Assembly: GCF_019966495.1 (NCBI RefSeq)
Contig: NZ_JAIMIA010000004.1
Location: 58,891-122,890 of the forward strand
Origin: Tateyamaria pelophila
Lineage (GTDB): Bacteria; Pseudomonadota; Alphaproteobacteria; Rhodobacterales; Rhodobacteraceae
Direction of reading: 5' to 3'
DNA length: 64,000 nt
Position 1 is the stretch's first letter; each line of letters opens with the position of its first letter. Below the pieces are notes generated by a model. The model worked only from the letters and a program-made list of their open reading frames with translations. It searched no databases and was not told the DNA's origin. A program made the translations under genes and the position numbers. Positions 16,341-25,545 of this stretch are shown here, piece after piece.

Positions 16341-17423
16341 TCAGGCGCGCCGACGGCGTCCACCTGTGCGGCCTTCGCGGCCGCGGCCTTCTTGACCGGC
16401 TTTCGGGGGTTGCCGGTTGAACTGGATCCACGCGCCGCCGCCCTCGTCATTATTGGTGAGGAAGTTGGCCGCGCGGATCGCTTCCATTTCCTTGCCGGCG
16501 CGCGGCCTGGTCGATCCCATGCCAAACATCTGCACGAATGCTTCGTCGTCCATGCCGTCCGGCAGGATGATCCCGGCGGCCTCGATCTCGGCCCGTTTCT
16601 CCGCGATTTTCAGCGGCCCGACAGGCAGGGCGATCGGGTTCATGATGGCAGACGTCATGCCGGCGCCCATGGCCATGGGCAGGAAGGCGTTGTTGATGCC
16701 GTGCCGGTTGGGCAGGCCGAAAGAGATATTGGAGGCACCACACGTCGTGTTGACGCCCAATTCTTCGCGCAAGCGGCGCACGAGGGTAAAGACCTGCAAA
16801 CCGGCCGTGCCCATAGCGCCAATAGGCATCACCAGCGGATCAACGACGATATCATGGGCGGGAATCCCGAAATCAGCCGCGCGCTCGACGATCTTCTTGG
16901 CCACGGCAAAGCGCACGTCGGGATCTTCGGATATGCCGGTGTCGTCATTGGAGATCGCAACGACTGGGACATTGTATTTCTTCACCAGCGGCAGGACCAA
17001 TTCCATGCGCTCTTCTTCCCCGGTCACCGAATTGAGCAGGGGGCGTCCCTCGGCGGCGGCCAGGCCGTTCTCAAGCGCACCCGGAACCGAACTGTCGATG
17101 CAAAGCGGCGTGTCCACAACGGCTTGCACCCGCTCGACCAATTCGCGCATGAGTGTAGGCTCGACAAAGTTGTTGTCGGCATAGCGCGGGTCTTCGGCCA
17201 TCTTGTTTGAGAACACCGCGCCCGAATTGATGTCGAGGATCGTGGCACCGGCGGCGGCTTGCGCGATGGCATCGGCTTCGACGCGGGAAAAGTCGCCACG
17301 CTCCAACTCTTCGTTCAGCACCTTGCGGCCCGTTGGGTTGATCCGCTCTCCGATGACGCAAAACGGCTGGTCAAAGCCGATGATGGCAGTCTTGGTTTTG
17401 GATTCGACGATGGTGCGTACCAT
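16341..17423 (-). CDS. Methyltetrahydrofolate-cobalamin methyltransferase (pterin-binding)
   Basis: A TIM-barrel pterin-binding enzyme (MtrH/AcsE/MetH-pterin family) that moves the methyl group of methyl-tetrahydrofolate onto a corrinoid protein, or the reverse. Family features are VIGERINPTGRK near 22-33, ILDINSG near 62-68 and the CGASNISFGLPNR segment near 230-242. At 360 residues it is longer than the barrel alone: the last 20 or so residues are a Gly/Arg-rich tail rich in EGR and RRR. MetF lies 12 nt upstream and the 'virulence factor' gene just before that. Rhodobacterales often have MetH split into separate proteins, and this may supply that system or a demethylation pathway. Confidence 0.83.
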   Translation of the reverse strand: MVRTIVESKTKTAIIGFDQPFCVIGERINPTGRKVLNEELERGDFSRVEADAIAQAAAGATILDINSGAVFSNKMAEDPRYADNNFVEPTLMRELVERVQAVVDTPLCIDSSVPGALENGLAAAEGRPLLNSVTGEEERMELVLPLVKKYNVPVVAISNDDTGISEDPDVRFAVAKKIVERAADFGIPAHDIVVDPLVMPIGAMGTAGLQVFTLVRRLREELGVNTTCGASNISFGLPNRHGINNAFLPMAMGAGMTSAIMNPIALPVGPLKIAEKRAEIEAAGIILPDGMDDEAFVQMFGMGSTRPRAGKEMEAIRAANFLTNNDEGGGAWIQFNRQPPKAGQEGRGREGRTGGRRRRA

Positions 17424-17435
17424 TCAGATAGTCCT

Positions 17436-18362
17436 TCAGACGTTGGCTGGGCGGGCCGAAGCACCGCCGTTTTCGATGGCCCAGTGGGCATTGGTCTTGA
17501 TGCCGCCCAAGGGAAAGAAGTGGACGTGTGTCACGTTGAAATCGGGATTGGCGGCCTTGTGCGCGGCCAGTTCCGAGATCACGTCCGTCGGTTGAAACGG
17601 CACCAGCAGCTTGGTCACGTCCTTGGCGCGGCGTTGCAACACCCGTAGAGACGGGCCGACACCGCAGGCAATAGCGAACTTGATCATGGTCTGCAACTTG
17701 GCAGGTCCTGCTATGCCGATATGGATGGGCAGATCGATCCCTGCGGCCTTGATCGCGTCAGCCCAGGCGATGATCGGCTTGGCCTCGAATGCGAACTGCG
17801 TTGCAAGGGCCATTTGCGCATCCGTGCGTTCGGAAAACGCCTGTTTCCAGCGCAAGGCCGCGTCCACATTGGCCATGCCGCCGTTGCGGTCGATGTCCTT
17901 GTTGCCTTCGGGATGGCCCGCGACATGCAGCCGTTTGAAACCTGCGCGATCAAAGGCGCCAGTTTCCATAAGCTGCATCGAGCTGTCAAAATCACCATGG
18001 GGCGTGTCGACGCCGCCCGCCAGAAGCAAGGCCTGATCCACATTTGCCTCGCCCTGATAGCGGGCGATCCAGTCGTTGAGCGTAACCGTGTCCTTGATGA
18101 TGCGCGCGGGAAAATGCGGCATAACGGGGAAACCATCGGCGTTCAGACGTTTGGCCGTCGCGACCATGTCCTCGATCGGCGTGCCTTCGATATGGGCGAT
18201 GTAGACACGGGTGCCCTCGGGCAACAGGGCGCGGAAGTCTTCGACTTTTTCGGCTGTGCGCGGCATCACCTCGATCGAGTAATTCTCCAGCAGGGCCTCG
18301 ACGTCTGCCCCGAGCGAGCCGGCAACAGGGCCGTCGTCTTTCTTGAACTTCAACAGTGCCAT
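17436..18362 (-). CDS. metF: Methylenetetrahydrofolate reductase family protein
   Basis: The family uses FAD to interconvert 5,10-methylene- and 5-methyl-tetrahydrofolate. Its 308 residues are consistent with a MetF TIM barrel, with SIEVMPRT near the N-terminus, LLLAGGVDTPHGDF near 112-125, LHVAGHPEGNKD near 145-156 and IPIHIGIAGP-type sequence (LPIHIGIAG) near 215. It is divergent from the E. coli enzyme. It is followed after 12 nt by the cobalamin methyltransferase, so the methyl-folate it makes or consumes would be passed on directly. The 101-nt gap to the upstream small gene still permits a common transcript. Confidence 0.78.
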   Translation of the reverse strand: MALLKFKKDDGPVAGSLGADVEALLENYSIEVMPRTAEKVEDFRALLPEGTRVYIAHIEGTPIEDMVATAKRLNADGFPVMPHFPARIIKDTVTLNDWIARYQGEANVDQALLLAGGVDTPHGDFDSSMQLMETGAFDRAGFKRLHVAGHPEGNKDIDRNGGMANVDAALRWKQAFSERTDAQMALATQFAFEAKPIIAWADAIKAAGIDLPIHIGIAGPAKLQTMIKFAIACGVGPSLRVLQRRAKDVTKLLVPFQPTDVISELAAHKAANPDFNVTHVHFFPLGGIKTNAHWAIENGGASARPANV

Positions 18363-18463
18363 TGCGGCGTCTCCCTGTTCAGACCCATGGTCTGCTGACT
18401 GACTGTGGACCTGTGGCCCGTCTTACTTGTGCCGGTTTTCGACCCAACCTAAGCGCACTGGTC

Positions 18464-18760
18464 TCAGGCCCAACCTTCGTTGTTGATCAGCGCCTTGATG
18501 CGGGCGGCGTCATATTCAGCCTCAAGACGTTGTCCCTCAGCCTCAGCCACTTCTGCGGGGTCGCCTTCGACGGTATAGGGGGCCGCTTTGCGCCATTCGG
18601 CCAGGTAGGCGTCGGCATCCTTTGCGTTTACCTTCATCGCGGCTCGATCAATGGCCTGCTCAAACCGCTCTTCGAGCTGGCGTTTGGAGCCACGGCGACC
18701 CTTGCCGACGATGACCTGGGCCGGGATGTCGCGCCAGTATACGATTGTGACGTCAGGCAT
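18464..18760 (-). CDS. Small 'virulence factor' (PF13769-type) protein
   Basis: A 98-residue soluble protein of the Virulence_fact family, named for a screen hit and without a proven biochemical role. It begins MPDVTIVYWRDIPAQVIVGK and has a long charged helical middle (about 25-80). I place the start at ATG 18760, which has a GGAGG site 6 nt upstream; the longer reading from 18775 would start inside that site. In Roseobacter-group genomes this gene commonly precedes metF and the methyltetrahydrofolate-cobalamin methyltransferase, as here, so a part in corrinoid-dependent methyl transfer is a fair inference. Confidence 0.75.
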   Translation of the reverse strand: MPDVTIVYWRDIPAQVIVGKGRRGSKRQLEERFEQAIDRAAMKVNAKDADAYLAEWRKAAPYTVEGDPAEVAEAEGQRLEAEYDAARIKALINNEGWA

Positions 18761-19090
18761 GTGATTCCTCCGCATTCAGTTGGCCTTCAATACGGCACCC
18801 GGTGCGATCCACACAGCCCGTTTTCGACAAATGCGACAGCTGTTGCGACGCGCAGGCACGTCGGGGCATCTGTACGAAGGGCCGCTCAACGCCACGCGCT
18901 GACAAAGGACGTAGAAATTGGTCGAATATGTGGTGCTTCAATGGTTTTTGGTGCGCTCGGACAGGCATGTTTCAGACCTTTGCTACACCGCTTTCGGAAG
19001 ATCGCATGGCGGAACGGTCGCGAGGCCCTTGCGCGGTGGCTTTCTTAGTCATATCGTCAGGTTAACTCGATATGAAAGGCGCGGAATATC
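18761..19090. other. Divergent promoter region with no gene
   Basis: This gap lies between the minus-strand one-carbon genes and the plus-strand Ppx/GppA gene. I found no convincing coding frame and no recognisable cobalamin riboswitch core in it. Promoters for both directions must lie here. Confidence 0.5.
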
Positions 19091-20215
19091 ATGGCGCCAA
19101 AGCGTCCCTACGGTGCGGGCGTGCAAGAAAAGCGAGGTGCGGGTCGCGCATCTCAGGCCGCACCGCGTGCCACAGGGTCGCCTGCGTTATACGCAGCGCT
19201 TGATCTGGGTACGAACAGTTGTCGGATGTTGATCGCCGAGCCGCGAGGCGCGGGCTTTACCGTTGTCGACAGTTTTTCGAAATCAGTGCAACTGGGGCTT
19301 GGCCTGGAACGTTCGGGCCGTTTGTCGCGCGGATCCATGTCGCGCACGGTGCAGGCCCTGCGCATCTGTCAGCAAAAACTCAAGCGGCACCAGGTCACGC
19401 GCATGCGCCTTGTCGCCACCGAAGCCTGCCGTCGCGCGCTGAACGCCCGTGAATTCATCGAACGTGTGCATCGCGAAACCGGCCTACGCCTCGATATCAT
19501 CGAGACCGAGGAGGAAGCCCGCCTTGCGGTGATCTCCTGCGCACCGCTGGTCAGTCCTAAAACCGAAAATCTTCTGGTGGTGGATATCGGCGGCGGCTCG
19601 ACCGAACTGGTCTGGATCGATCTGAGCCACGTGCCCAAACATGATCGTCCGCAAGCCATCATGCGTCTTCATTCAGGCTTCAAACCGGCGTTGTCGGATA
19701 TCCCCCATGCCCGCGTTGTCGATTGGATCAGCGTGCCGCTGGGCGTGGCGACCCTGCGTGAGCAATTCAACGATGTTGAGGATGACGCGGCCCGTTTTGC
19801 CCTTATGAGCTGGTATTTCGAGGAAAACCTTTCGGAATTCACGCCTTATCACGTCACCGAGCCAACGGAACGGTTTCAGATCGTCGGAACATCCGGAACT
19901 GTCACGACAGTCGCCGCGTCGCATCTGGGACTGAAACGATACGACCGGACCAAGGTTGATGGGCTGCGTATGTCCACCGAACAGATTGATACGGTCATCC
20001 GGTCTTATCTGGCGATGGGGCCGGGCGGGCGACGTGCTGATCCGCGCATCGGATCGGACCGGCATGCGTTGATCATGTCGGGGGCCGCGATCTTGCAAGC
20101 CCTGATGCGGTGCTGGCCCACGGATCGGCTGTCGGTGGCGGACAGGGGCCTGCGTGAGGGGCTGCTTTATGCGCAGATGAGCGCTGATGGCGTGCTGGAC
20201 ACCGACGGGCTGTAG
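19091..20215 (+). CDS. Ppx/GppA family phosphatase (exopolyphosphatase / pppGpp phosphatase)
   Basis: An ASKHA-fold enzyme that releases phosphate from polyphosphate or from pppGpp. The first phosphate loop AALDLGTNSCRMLIA lies at 35-49, the catalytic Glu region near 130-140 (IIETEEEARLAV) and the second loop VVDIGGGSTELVW near 157-169. At 374 residues it contains mainly the Ppx/GppA core without the HD-like C-terminal extension of E. coli Ppx (513 residues). The first 30 residues are basic and Ala/Gly-rich, unlike the rest. RlmE follows closely (63 nt to my chosen start), a common pairing in Rhodobacterales. Confidence 0.85.
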   Translation: MAPKRPYGAGVQEKRGAGRASQAAPRATGSPALYAALDLGTNSCRMLIAEPRGAGFTVVDSFSKSVQLGLGLERSGRLSRGSMSRTVQALRICQQKLKRHQVTRMRLVATEACRRALNAREFIERVHRETGLRLDIIETEEEARLAVISCAPLVSPKTENLLVVDIGGGSTELVWIDLSHVPKHDRPQAIMRLHSGFKPALSDIPHARVVDWISVPLGVATLREQFNDVEDDAARFALMSWYFEENLSEFTPYHVTEPTERFQIVGTSGTVTTVAASHLGLKRYDRTKVDGLRMSTEQIDTVIRSYLAMGPGGRRADPRIGSDRHALIMSGAAILQALMRCWPTDRLSVADRGLREGLLYAQMSADGVLDTDGL

Positions 20216-20278
20216 CGCTGTCCCTTGATGCCGGGCGCAGGGCGCGGTATCGCGGGAACAACAGAAAAAGGTGCAATC

Positions 20279-21025
20279 GTGGCCAAGACCCCAACCGGCA
20301 AAAGCAAGACACCCACGGGCAAGAACACGTCTGGGCGCGGACAGCGTGATCTCAAGGTCAAGGTAAAGTCGGCGCGCGGGCGCAAGCTGAGTTCGACCCG
20401 CTGGCTGCAACGGCAGTTGAACGATCCTTATGTCAAACGTGCCACGGCCGAAGGCTATCGTGGGCGGGCGGCCTACAAGATCATGGAGTTGGACGACAAG
20501 TACCGTTTTCTTGTTCCGGGTGCCCGAATCGTCGATCTGGGAGCCGCCCCCGGTGGCTGGTGTCAGGTCGCCGTCAAACGCTGCAATGTGCTGGCGGAGC
20601 GGTCGGGCAAATCCGTCGGCACCATTCTGGGCATCGACCTTCAGGAAATGGAGCCCATCGCGGGATGCGAATTGCACCAGCTTGATTTCATGGATGATGG
20701 CGCGGATGAGCAAGTCAAGGAATGGCTTGGCGGCAAGGCGGATGTGGTGATGTCGGATATGGCGGCGGCTTCGTCGGGCCACAAACAAACCGATCACTTG
20801 CGGATCATATCGCTTTGCGAGGCGGCGGCCTATTTCGCCTTTGACGTGCTCGAAGAGGGGGGCACCTTTGTGGCCAAGGTCTTGGCCGGAGGCGCGGAAG
20901 GCAGCTTGCAAAAGCTGTTGAAGCAGCGCTTCAAAAAGGTTGCGAACGTGAAGCCGCCCGCGTCACGCTCGGACAGTTCCGAGAAATTCGTCGTCGCAAC
21001 GGGGTTCAAAGGCGAAGAAGCCTAG
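20279..21025 (+). CDS. rlmE: 23S rRNA (uridine 2'-O) methyltransferase RlmE (FtsJ)
   Basis: This enzyme methylates U2552 of 23S rRNA in the assembling 50S subunit using S-adenosylmethionine. The SAM site [14 protein letters not shown] lies near 86-99, and the K-D-K-E catalytic set is represented by the first Lys (YRGRAAYKI), [13 protein letters not shown] and SEKFVVA. The first 45 residues are a basic Lys/Gly/Thr-rich tail, common in alphaproteobacterial RlmE. I chose GTG at 20279, which gives MAKTPTGK, over the in-frame start at 20225, because the extra residues are not typical of the family and an AAAAAGG site precedes the GTG. Confidence 0.9.
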   Translation: MAKTPTGKSKTPTGKNTSGRGQRDLKVKVKSARGRKLSSTRWLQRQLNDPYVKRATAEGYRGRAAYKIMELDDKYRFLVPGARIVDLGAAPGGWCQVAVKRCNVLAERSGKSVGTILGIDLQEMEPIAGCELHQLDFMDDGADEQVKEWLGGKADVVMSDMAAASSGHKQTDHLRIISLCEAAAYFAFDVLEEGGTFVAKVLAGGAEGSLQKLLKQRFKKVANVKPPASRSDSSEKFVVATGFKGEEA

Positions 21026-21093
21026 AGTTTCATTTTTTACAAAGACTTACGGATCGAAATTCAAGTTCTGGACAGGCGGAAACCCGTGAATTT

Positions 21094-22098
21094 CTAGATC
21101 GACAGCCGTGCCGCATGTGCGCCACGCTCACGATACGGCGTCGTGTCATAATGCGAGCGGTAGCATTTGGAAAAATGCGACGGCGAGGCAAAGCCGCAGG
21201 CCAGCGCCACGTTGATGACGCTCATATCCGTCTGCATCAACAGATTGCGCGCCTTTTGCAGGCGCAGTTCCATGTAATACCGCTTGGGGCTACGGTTGAG
21301 ATACCGACGGAACAACCGTTCCAACTGCCGGGTCGACATGCCGACATCCTTGGCCAGAATCGACGGGCTGATCGGCTCTTCGATGTTTTGTTCCATGATC
21401 TGAATAACTTGGCTGAGCTTGGGGTGGCGTACCCCGATGCGGGTCGGCACAGAAAGCCGCTGCGTGTCCTGATCCGTCCGGATCGAGGAATAGATCAGTT
21501 GATCGGCCACCGCATTGGCCAGTTCCTCGCCGTGGTCATCGGCGATCAGCTTGAGCATCAGGTCGATCGACGACGTTCCGCCCGCCGTGGTCAATCGTGA
21601 GCCGTCCACGACAAAAACGGATTTCGTGAGTTCGACATCGGGAAATTCTTCGGAAAAGCTGTCCTGGTTTTCCCAATGGATCGTCGCTTTCTTGCCGCTG
21701 AGCAATCCGGCGCGCGCCAGTGTATATGCAGCTGTGCACAGCCCGGCCATCGGCACACCCTTGCGTGCTTCGCGGCGCAGCCAGCCCAGCAGACGTTTGG
21801 TGGTCGCCGACTGGACATCGATACCGCCGCAGACCATCACCACGTCATCGCGGCTCAATTCGTCCAGATCACCGTCCAGTTTAAAACCGGTCCCGGCCGA
21901 GCAATAGGCAACATCGCCGCCTTCGCCGATAATCCGCCAACTGTAGAGGTCCCGCTCTGCCATCCGATTGGCGATGCGCAAGCTTTCCAACGCGGCCGAA
22001 AAGCATAACAGAGTGAAATTGTTAAGCAAAACAAACACATACTGCTTGGGTTTGTCGCTGTCGTCTTGGGTTCGGGCGGCCGGGCGCTGGGTCGACAT
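21094..22098 (-). CDS. GlxA-family AraC-type transcriptional regulator
   Basis: A one-component regulator of 334 residues with an N-terminal DJ-1/PfpI-like amidotransferase fold (about 20-190; nucleophile-elbow-like GLCTAAYTLA) and two AraC helix-turn-helix motifs at the C-terminus (ILAKDVGMSTRQLERLFRRY and VALACGFASPSHFSKCYRS). Members control use of glycine betaine, carnitine, arginine and related compounds; the ligand here is not known. I start it at ATG 22098 because AGGAA lies 9 nt before it; a GTG at 22143 is also open. It is transcribed divergently from the DAHP synthase gene, with no obvious target operon next to it. Confidence 0.85.
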   Translation of the reverse strand: MSTQRPAARTQDDSDKPKQYVFVLLNNFTLLCFSAALESLRIANRMAERDLYSWRIIGEGGDVAYCSAGTGFKLDGDLDELSRDDVVMVCGGIDVQSATTKRLLGWLRREARKGVPMAGLCTAAYTLARAGLLSGKKATIHWENQDSFSEEFPDVELTKSVFVVDGSRLTTAGGTSSIDLMLKLIADDHGEELANAVADQLIYSSIRTDQDTQRLSVPTRIGVRHPKLSQVIQIMEQNIEEPISPSILAKDVGMSTRQLERLFRRYLNRSPKRYYMELRLQKARNLLMQTDMSVINVALACGFASPSHFSKCYRSHYDTTPYRERGAHAARLSI

Positions 22099-22285
22099 CG
22101 CGGCGTGTTCCTGTCGTTGTCGGTGCGTCCATCCTTTGCGCACGTATTTTTCTGCCTGTCAAAAAGCATGACCACGCGCCAAATACGACGTCAAGGGGTC
22201 GAATTTCGGATATGGTCACCTTCCAAAGGCTTTTGTATAGAGGTGTCGCGATGATGAGATCGCTAACATTTTGCGGAGAGAAACG

Positions 22286-23659
22286 ATGAGCGATTGGACG
22301 AAATCTGACTGGCGCGCCAAGCCCCGGGTACAGATGCCCGATTATACAGACGCGGCGGCCCTGAATGCGGTCGAGGCGCAGCTCTCGAAATATCCGCCTC
22401 TGGTCTTTGCGGGTGAGGCACGCCGTCTCAAGCAACACCTGGCGGATGCGGGGCGCGGAAACGCGTTTCTGTTGCAGGGTGGCGATTGTGCCGAGGCCTT
22501 TGACCAGTTCAGCGCGGACAGCATCCGCGACACGTTCAAGGTCATGTTGCAAATGGCGATGGTGCTGACCTATGGCGCCAAGGTGCCGGTGATCAAGCTG
22601 GGCCGGATGGCGGGCCAGTTCGCCAAGCCCCGGTCCGCACCGACCGAGACGATCAATGGCTTGGAGCTGCCCAGCTACCGCGGTGACATCATCAATGACC
22701 TGGCCTTTACGCCGGAGTCGCGCATTCCTGCGCCCGAAAAGATGCTGCAAGCTTACACACAGGCGGCCGCAACGCTGAACCTGCTGCGCGCCTTTTCGAC
22801 GGGTGGTTTTGCGGACATGCACCGCGTGCACTCGTGGACCCTTGGCTTTGCTGATGGAAATGGTGCTGAAAAGTACCGCGAGATTGCGGAGCGCATTCAG
22901 GATACGATCGACTTCATGGCCGCTGCCGGAATTGATGCCGACACGACGCATGAGTTCTCGACAGTTGAATTCTACACCAGCCATGAATCGCTGTTGCTGG
23001 AATATGAAGAGGCGCTGACGCGACTTGATTCGACATCGGGAAAATGGCTTGCAGGTTCCGGCCACATGATCTGGATCGGTGACCGGACCCGTCAGCCGGA
23101 TGGCGCACATGTTGAGTATGCGCGCGGCGTTCAGAACCCGATTGGCCTGAAATGTGGGCCGACGATGACCAGCGAAGACCTCAAGTTGCTGATGGCCAAG
23201 CTGAACCCCGAAAACGAAGCGGGCCGTCTGACGTTGATCGCGCGCTTTGGTGCGGGGTCGGTGGGTGAACATCTGCCACGCCTGATCAACACCGTACGCG
23301 AAGAGGGTGCTGAAGTGGTCTGGGTGTGCGACGCGATGCATGGCAACACGATCAAGTCCTCCAGCGGCTACAAGACACGGCCTTTTGAATCCGTGCTGCG
23401 CGAAGTCCGCGAGTTCTTTGGCGTGCACCAGTCGGAAGGCACCGTGCCCGCCGGCGTGCATTTCGAGATGACGGGCCAGGATGTGACCGAGTGTACAGGC
23501 GGCGTGCGCGCTGTGAGCGACGAAGATCTGAGCGATCGGTACCACACCGCTTGCGATCCGCGCCTCAATGCGTCGCAATCGCTGGAACTGGCATTCCTCG
23601 TGGCGGAAGAGTTGTCATCTTTGCGGACTGCACGGGCCAAGGCGCGCGCGGCCAGTTGA
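22286..23659 (+). CDS. Class II 3-deoxy-7-phosphoheptulonate (DAHP) synthase
   Basis: Catalyses phosphoenolpyruvate plus erythrose 4-phosphate to DAHP, the first step of the shikimate pathway. It is the plant-like, class II (AroA-II) form: 457 residues, with [11 protein letters not shown] near 60-70, [11 protein letters not shown] near 105-115, [13 protein letters not shown] near 250-262 and [11 protein letters not shown] near 345-355. Metal ligands include the Cys in GGDCAE and the His in DAMHGN. The ATG at 22286 follows a GGAGAG site; the longer frame from a TTG at 22271 runs through that site. A strong terminator follows at 23680. Confidence 0.93.
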   Translation: MSDWTKSDWRAKPRVQMPDYTDAAALNAVEAQLSKYPPLVFAGEARRLKQHLADAGRGNAFLLQGGDCAEAFDQFSADSIRDTFKVMLQMAMVLTYGAKVPVIKLGRMAGQFAKPRSAPTETINGLELPSYRGDIINDLAFTPESRIPAPEKMLQAYTQAAATLNLLRAFSTGGFADMHRVHSWTLGFADGNGAEKYREIAERIQDTIDFMAAAGIDADTTHEFSTVEFYTSHESLLLEYEEALTRLDSTSGKWLAGSGHMIWIGDRTRQPDGAHVEYARGVQNPIGLKCGPTMTSEDLKLLMAKLNPENEAGRLTLIARFGAGSVGEHLPRLINTVREEGAEVVWVCDAMHGNTIKSSSGYKTRPFESVLREVREFFGVHQSEGTVPAGVHFEMTGQDVTECTGGVRAVSDEDLSDRYHTACDPRLNASQSLELAFLVAEELSSLRTARAKARAAS

Positions 23660-23679
23660 TCCAAGATACAATCAAGCCG

Positions 23680-23712
23680 AAAGGCGCGTCCCGAATAGGA
23701 CGCGCCTTTTTT
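23680..23712. terminator. Bidirectional rho-independent terminator
   Basis: AAAGGCGCGTCC and GGACGCGCCTTT pair over 12 bp with a 6-nt loop, followed by a run of T (23707-23712). It separates the converging DAHP synthase and PAS-domain genes. Confidence 0.9.
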
Positions 23713-23738
23713 GATGGCGCCTCGAAACCGCCTCAATC

Positions 23739-24443
23739 TCAGTCGTCGGTTTTGACCAGGCGCAGATACGGAACATCCGGACGCGGCGTGTAGGCCTCGA
23801 ACGCCGCATTTTCTTCGGCAAAGCCCGGCATGCGCCGCGTCGCATTGCGCCGTTCCGCAAGGGCGGGATCGGTTTGGGCCGACGGTAGCGTCGAAGGCGC
23901 CGTTATCTCCCGGATTTTTGCGCCCGCAACGTCAAAGCGGCGCGGTGCGGTGCCCATATTGCCTTGCGCAACAAAGCAGCCCAGAATGCGGCTTACATCG
24001 CACAAGTCGCTTTTGAGCGGCAACAGCAGCATCCGCGCGTCCATATGCGGCTTACCCGCACCCACTTCGGAGGTCAGGCGCAGTTCGCTGACCGCCGGGC
24101 GCTGAAAAACCTCTTCGAGCGCATCCGACACCTGCACCCGACCGGGAGGCGTGATGAAGGACGTAAGCGGCATCCCGCGCACCTCCATCCCCATCAGATC
24201 ACTCAGATGGCTGCCCGCGATGCGGATGCGCGCCATGCTCGGTGCGATCCGTTCCAGAACAAAGGTATATTCGAGCGCGGATTCGATGCCGCGTGGATCA
24301 ATTTCGGACCGTTTCGGCATCATCCGCATACCGCGCAGGGCTTCCCAATAGGCCTCGACCTGGGAAATAGCGGAATATCCGGTTTCTGCGCGAAAATCTG
24401 TCATGACTTTGATATTGTGGGCCCTTGGGTCGGATTTGTCCAT
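23739..24443 (-). CDS. PAS domain protein (PAS_5 family)
   Basis: A 234-residue soluble protein with one PAS_5-type fold (about 25-165), including the start YWEALRGMRMMPKRSEIDP and a GSHLSDLMGMEVRG loop. The C-terminal 70 residues are low in structure and rich in Ala, Pro and Arg. It has no output domain of its own. PAS_5 proteins are common in alphaproteobacteria, where some affect motility or cell-cycle signalling. It stands alone between a terminator and a divergent promoter region shared with the yicC operon. Confidence 0.8.
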   Translation of the reverse strand: MDKSDPRAHNIKVMTDFRAETGYSAISQVEAYWEALRGMRMMPKRSEIDPRGIESALEYTFVLERIAPSMARIRIAGSHLSDLMGMEVRGMPLTSFITPPGRVQVSDALEEVFQRPAVSELRLTSEVGAGKPHMDARMLLLPLKSDLCDVSRILGCFVAQGNMGTAPRRFDVAGAKIREITAPSTLPSAQTDPALAERRNATRRMPGFAEENAAFEAYTPRPDVPYLRLVKTDD

Positions 24444-24627
24444 TGCCTGCGTCTTTCACTTGTTCAACGAAACGTGTTTAGAGCATCACCGCTGCTCGTT
24501 GCGACAATGTATAACAAATCCGACTGTTTGATGGAGGTAAATCCTAAGGATTGGTTAACCTCTGTGTCGGCTCGAACCGACAGGCTTTGGCTTGCCTGAA
24601 TACGCGTATCCCCCTAAAGCCACTCTC

Positions 24628-25542
24628 ATGACCAATTTCGATCCCAATACCGTCCTTCGTTCCATGACCGGGTTTGCGACGCAATCGGGCGACATGAATC
24701 CGTTCCGCTGGGCCTGGGACATCCGCAGCGTCAATGGCAAGGGGCTCGACCTGCGCATTCGTGTGCCTGACTGGATAGAAGGGTTGGAGGCCGCGATCCG
24801 CCCCATCGTGGCGGCGCATGCCAAACGCGGCAACGTCACCGTGTCGCTGCGCGTCAGTCGCGATGACGCCGTGGCCAAACTCGGCGTCAACACCGAGCAG
24901 ATGCGCGCAGTCGTTCAGGCGCTGTTGGACATCGAAGCGGAAGCCATGGATCAGGGCCTGTCACTGGCCCCGGCGCGCGCCAGCGACATTGCGGCGGTGC
25001 GCGGCGTCCTGGAGCAATCCGTCGATCAGGATGACCCGACCGAATTGCGCAAAGCGCTGCTGGCGGATTTGCCCGCGGTTCTTGACGCGTTTGACGCCAT
25101 GCGGTGCACAGAAGGCGCGGCGCTTGAAAGCCTCCTGATGGCGCAATTGGACGAGATGGAGCGGCTGACCCGGGACGCGGCCGTCTTGGCAGAGGCCCGA
25201 AAGGACGACGTGGCTGCAACGCTGAAGCGTAACCTTGCCCGCGTGATGGACAACACGGAAGGTGCCGACCCTGACAGGGTCGCACAGGAGCTTGCGTTGC
25301 TGGCTGTCAAGGCCGACGTGACCGAAGAGATCGACCGCCTCATGGCCCATGTGAGCGCGGCGCGTGATCTGCTGGGCCAGGCGGGCGCCATCGGCCGTAA
25401 ACTGGATTTCCTGATGCAGGAGTTCAATCGCGAAGCCAATACACTGTGCTCAAAGGCACAAAATACCGACCTGACGCGCATCGGCCTCGCACTCAAGGCG
25501 CTGATCGATCAGATGCGCGAGCAAGTGCAGAACGTGGAATAA
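24628..25542 (+). CDS. YicC/YloC family endoribonuclease
   Basis: A 304-residue protein of the YicC family, which cleaves RNA and in E. coli assists turnover of small RNAs. The conserved N-terminus SMTGFATQSG and RSVNGKGLDLRIRVP, and the C-terminal DFLMQEFNREANTLCSKAQN motif, are all present. I chose ATG 24628 (MTNFDPN); a TTG at 24592 would add 12 unlikely residues. It opens a run of five closely spaced or overlapping plus-strand genes. gmk begins 3 nt after its stop, the usual arrangement in proteobacteria. Confidence 0.88.
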   Translation: MTNFDPNTVLRSMTGFATQSGDMNPFRWAWDIRSVNGKGLDLRIRVPDWIEGLEAAIRPIVAAHAKRGNVTVSLRVSRDDAVAKLGVNTEQMRAVVQALLDIEAEAMDQGLSLAPARASDIAAVRGVLEQSVDQDDPTELRKALLADLPAVLDAFDAMRCTEGAALESLLMAQLDEMERLTRDAAVLAEARKDDVAATLKRNLARVMDNTEGADPDRVAQELALLAVKADVTEEIDRLMAHVSAARDLLGQAGAIGRKLDFLMQEFNREANTLCSKAQNTDLTRIGLALKALIDQMREQVQNVE

Positions 25543-25545
25543 GAA

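Noticed and set aside
18761..19090. Cobalamin riboswitch upstream of the corrinoid methyltransferase operon
   Set aside because: I looked for the conserved B12-box core in this gap and did not find it.
19673..20911. Long minus-strand frame opposite Ppx/GppA and RlmE
   Set aside because: Spans two solid plus-strand genes and has no domain or ribosome-binding site.
22099..23578. Long minus-strand frame opposite the DAHP synthase gene
   Set aside because: It is the antisense shadow of a highly conserved class II DAHP synthase and has no recognisable domain; the composition is His/Arg-rich, as in shadow frames of GC-rich genes.
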